This document shows positions 32,076-33,283 of a stretch of DNA of 33,283 nucleotides, piece by piece. The stretch lies in NCBI GenBank assembly GCA_024280375.1, contig JAJRQF010000025.1, positions 1-33,283 of the forward strand. The letters run 5' to 3'. The notes under the pieces are model-generated. The model saw nothing but the letters and a program-made list of their open reading frames with translations, was not told the DNA's origin and ran no database searches. The number at the start of each line of letters is the position of its first letter. Position 1 is the stretch's first letter. This stretch comes from Alphaproteobacteria bacterium. Lineage in GTDB: Bacteria; Pseudomonadota; Alphaproteobacteria; Rhizobiales; Rhizobiaceae. The position numbers were made by a program, and so were the translations under genes.

Positions 32076-32801
32076 ATGTATATGCAACCCCACCCCGCCG
32101 TTGCCCCCAGTAGGACGCTTGTGGAGGCATACGACCAATGTCTTGAGATATTGGATGCAGGCGCAGCAATTCCTAGCGGATGCCCAAAGTACTTCCAATC
32201 ATTGATTGACGAACTTCTTGCGCTGGAGTTTTCGATAGGTGCGGTCGACCTTAAACGGCAATCACCAAAGGACAACCATGCAGCTCTCGCATTGCGGCAT
32301 GACGGAATAATTGCAGCTGAACCTCTTGCAACAACGTTGTATCTTGTCGGCGTTGTTAACCGCCTTCCAATGACCCTGTACGAAACGGAATGCGAGCATC
32401 GCAGGTGCATTGCTATTGAAGGGGTGACAGATCACACATTAAACGATGATGCCAAGGAAATTATGCGTTGCACCATGACACGCATGATGGATACCGCCAA
32501 CAGCCCGCCTGTAATAATGACCGAGAACGTCACCTACCAGATGCGCGAATGCGGCTTTGCAGAATCGGCTACACTGATCATCAAAGAAGCGATTAATCAT
32601 TTGAATGATCAAGTTGGCGGCGATAGGCGGGCAATTCGTGAGCTCATCAAAACGAACACGCACCTACCCAAGGTGTTGTTTGATCATCTTCAAAGTGAAT
32701 TGTTATCGCTGAAAAAGATCATAACAGGCACTGAAGATTGGGATGAGAGCAAAATGCCGAGGCATCATATCCTTGACTCGACCTGCGGTACTATCAACTG
32801 A
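32076..32801 (+). CDS. Hypothetical protein after TerS, 241 residues
   Basis: ATG 32076 lies 6 bp after the TerS stop; a TTG at 32070 and ATG 32082 are in frame. The protein is helical and soluble with no recognised domain; the central region has several His and Cys (YETECEHRRCIAIEG). Operon position with TerS suggests a packaging or capsid-related role, which is not shown by sequence. The 5' end contains an inverted G-rich repeat copy, unusual for coding DNA; an internal start is possible. Confidence 0.6.
   Translation: MYMQPHPAVAPSRTLVEAYDQCLEILDAGAAIPSGCPKYFQSLIDELLALEFSIGAVDLKRQSPKDNHAALALRHDGIIAAEPLATTLYLVGVVNRLPMTLYETECEHRRCIAIEGVTDHTLNDDAKEIMRCTMTRMMDTANSPPVIMTENVTYQMRECGFAESATLIIKEAINHLNDQVGGDRRAIRELIKTNTHLPKVLFDHLQSELLSLKKIITGTEDWDESKMPRHHILDSTCGTIN
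32086..32113 (-). repeat. G-rich dispersed motif, copy E (inverted)
   Basis: On the minus strand TACTGGGGGCAACGGCGGGG, then TGGGG. The only inverted copy and the only one within a coding region, at the start of the last gene after TerS. Confidence 0.7.
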
Positions 32802-32925
32802 TTACTCGTCAAATTCGATCATACGGCGCGTTCGTCAATATGTGCAACATCGCAGCAGGGGACCGGGGCGTGCGCACACAGCGCCTGCATTTATGGGCAT
32901 GATTGAATATAGGGGGCGGGAATCA

Positions 32926-32948
32926 TACTGGGGACAACGGGGGGTGAT
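32926..32948 (+). repeat. G-rich dispersed motif, copy F
   Basis: ATACTGGGGACAACGGGGGG then TGA, just downstream of the last gene and about 110 bp from the right attachment site. Confidence 0.8.
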
Positions 32949-32973
32949 TTCGGGGATTTAGTGATTTCGAACC

Positions 32974-32993
32974 GTATCAAATCTGTATCAAAT
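32974..32993 (+). repeat. Arm-type site, right end of element 2
   Basis: GTATCAAATCTGTATCAAAT is identical to 9434-9453 near the integrase. Lies 45 bp inside the attachment repeat. Confidence 0.65.
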
Positions 32994-33020
32994 TAAATCA
33001 CTGTATCTATGAAATTGACC

Positions 33021-33038
33021 TAAGTCATTGTTTTTATT
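33021..33038. repeat. 18-bp end sequence, second copy
   Basis: Identical to 9221-9238 and directly joined to the tRNA 3' end. Forms the right boundary of element 2. Confidence 0.8.
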
Positions 33039-33113
33039 GGTGCCGGCTGAGAGACTCGAACTCCCGACCCTCTGATTACAAATCAGATGCTCTACCAACT
33101 GAGCTAAGCCGGC
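33038..33113 (-). tRNA. tRNA-Thr (anticodon TGT)
   Basis: The minus strand folds as a complete tRNA: acceptor GCCGGCT/AGCCGGC with discriminator A and encoded CCA, D arm AGCTCAGTTGGTAGAGC, anticodon arm TCTGA-TTTGTAA-TCAGA giving TGT (reads ACA, Thr), and T arm with GTTCGAG. It is intact because integration restored its 3' half. It is the integration target of the element. Right of it (33114-33283) no gene is visible. Confidence 0.97.
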
Positions 33114-33283
33114 CCGTTTTATCTGCGGTCGTTTGAGGGGTATACCGGATATCCGGGCATTTCGAATCTCATTGACTGCAGGCCCTCACATATACTGCCT
33201 CATTGGTGGAATCAAGAGCGATCTCAAGCCTTATTTCGGCTGGCTGCATAAAGCGCGACGGCGCAGGCGTTTGAGACATTGAG

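Noticed and set aside
9250-33090. Decayed prophage rather than satellite
   Set aside because: All visible genes are intact, a satellite-type replication set is present, and no portal, capsid, large terminase or lysis remnants are seen. Not fully excluded.
1-33283. CRISPR array
   Set aside because: No regularly spaced repeats of 23-40 bp with unique spacers; the repeated motifs seen are dispersed or arm-type sites.
1-33283. Insertion sequence with transposase
   Set aside because: No transposase motif or paired terminal inverted repeats found; the only recombinases are tyrosine integrases and a serine resolvase.

Overview
The window shows two mobile elements sitting in tandem at one tRNA-Thr gene of a bacterium, probably a marine-type proteobacterium (alphaproteobacterial is my guess from general protein character; the window has no ordinary chromosomal genes to settle it). 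The intact tRNA-Thr(TGT), minus strand with encoded CCA, is at 33038-33113. A 49-bp copy of its 3' half lies at 9248-9296 in the same orientation, exactly 23,790 bp away with one mismatch. These are the two attachment sites of the element between them (element 2).

Element 1 (window start to about 9250). The first 164 bases encode what looks like the C-terminal end of another tyrosine integrase. Small genes, a DUF3800-type protein, two coiled-coil proteins (2931-4021) and two more small genes (4218-4762) follow. The right end is a restriction-modification island: a minus-strand TIGR04141/DUF6119-type protein and C5-cytosine methyltransferase, and a divergent SacI-family restriction endonuclease. 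Its right end carries the same 18-bp sequence and a similar integrase arm-like site as the right end of element 2, so it is probably a related element with the same target.

Element 2 (about 9250-33090) has the layout of a phage satellite. Left: tyrosine integrase and AlpA-like excisionase. Next, about 8.5 kb of defence cargo: a tightly coupled AAA ATPase / TOPRIM-like nuclease / DUF262 operon (11863-15724), a serine resolvase with a res-like site, a secreted cysteine-containing protein, and a full-length GmrSD-type restriction enzyme (17857-19941). Then the replication and control module: a primase-polymerase (AEP) operon on the minus strand, divergent from a small XRE-like regulator and a 952-residue helicase. 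A 600-bp non-coding region rich in hairpins and short tandem repeats follows, possibly the origin. Right: a CxxC zinc protein, an unknown 452-residue protein, a phage tape-measure protein (minus strand), a terminase small subunit and one more unknown gene. No capsid, portal, large terminase or lysis gene is visible, so the element would need a helper phage, redirect packaging with its own TerS and supply its own tape measure.

Six copies of a G-rich motif (core ACTGGGGACAACGG followed by a G run) lie at gene boundaries only in the satellite core (20.2-32.9 kb). The items most likely to be new are the three-gene AAA/TOPRIM/DUF262 set, the satellite-encoded tape measure, and this repeat family.
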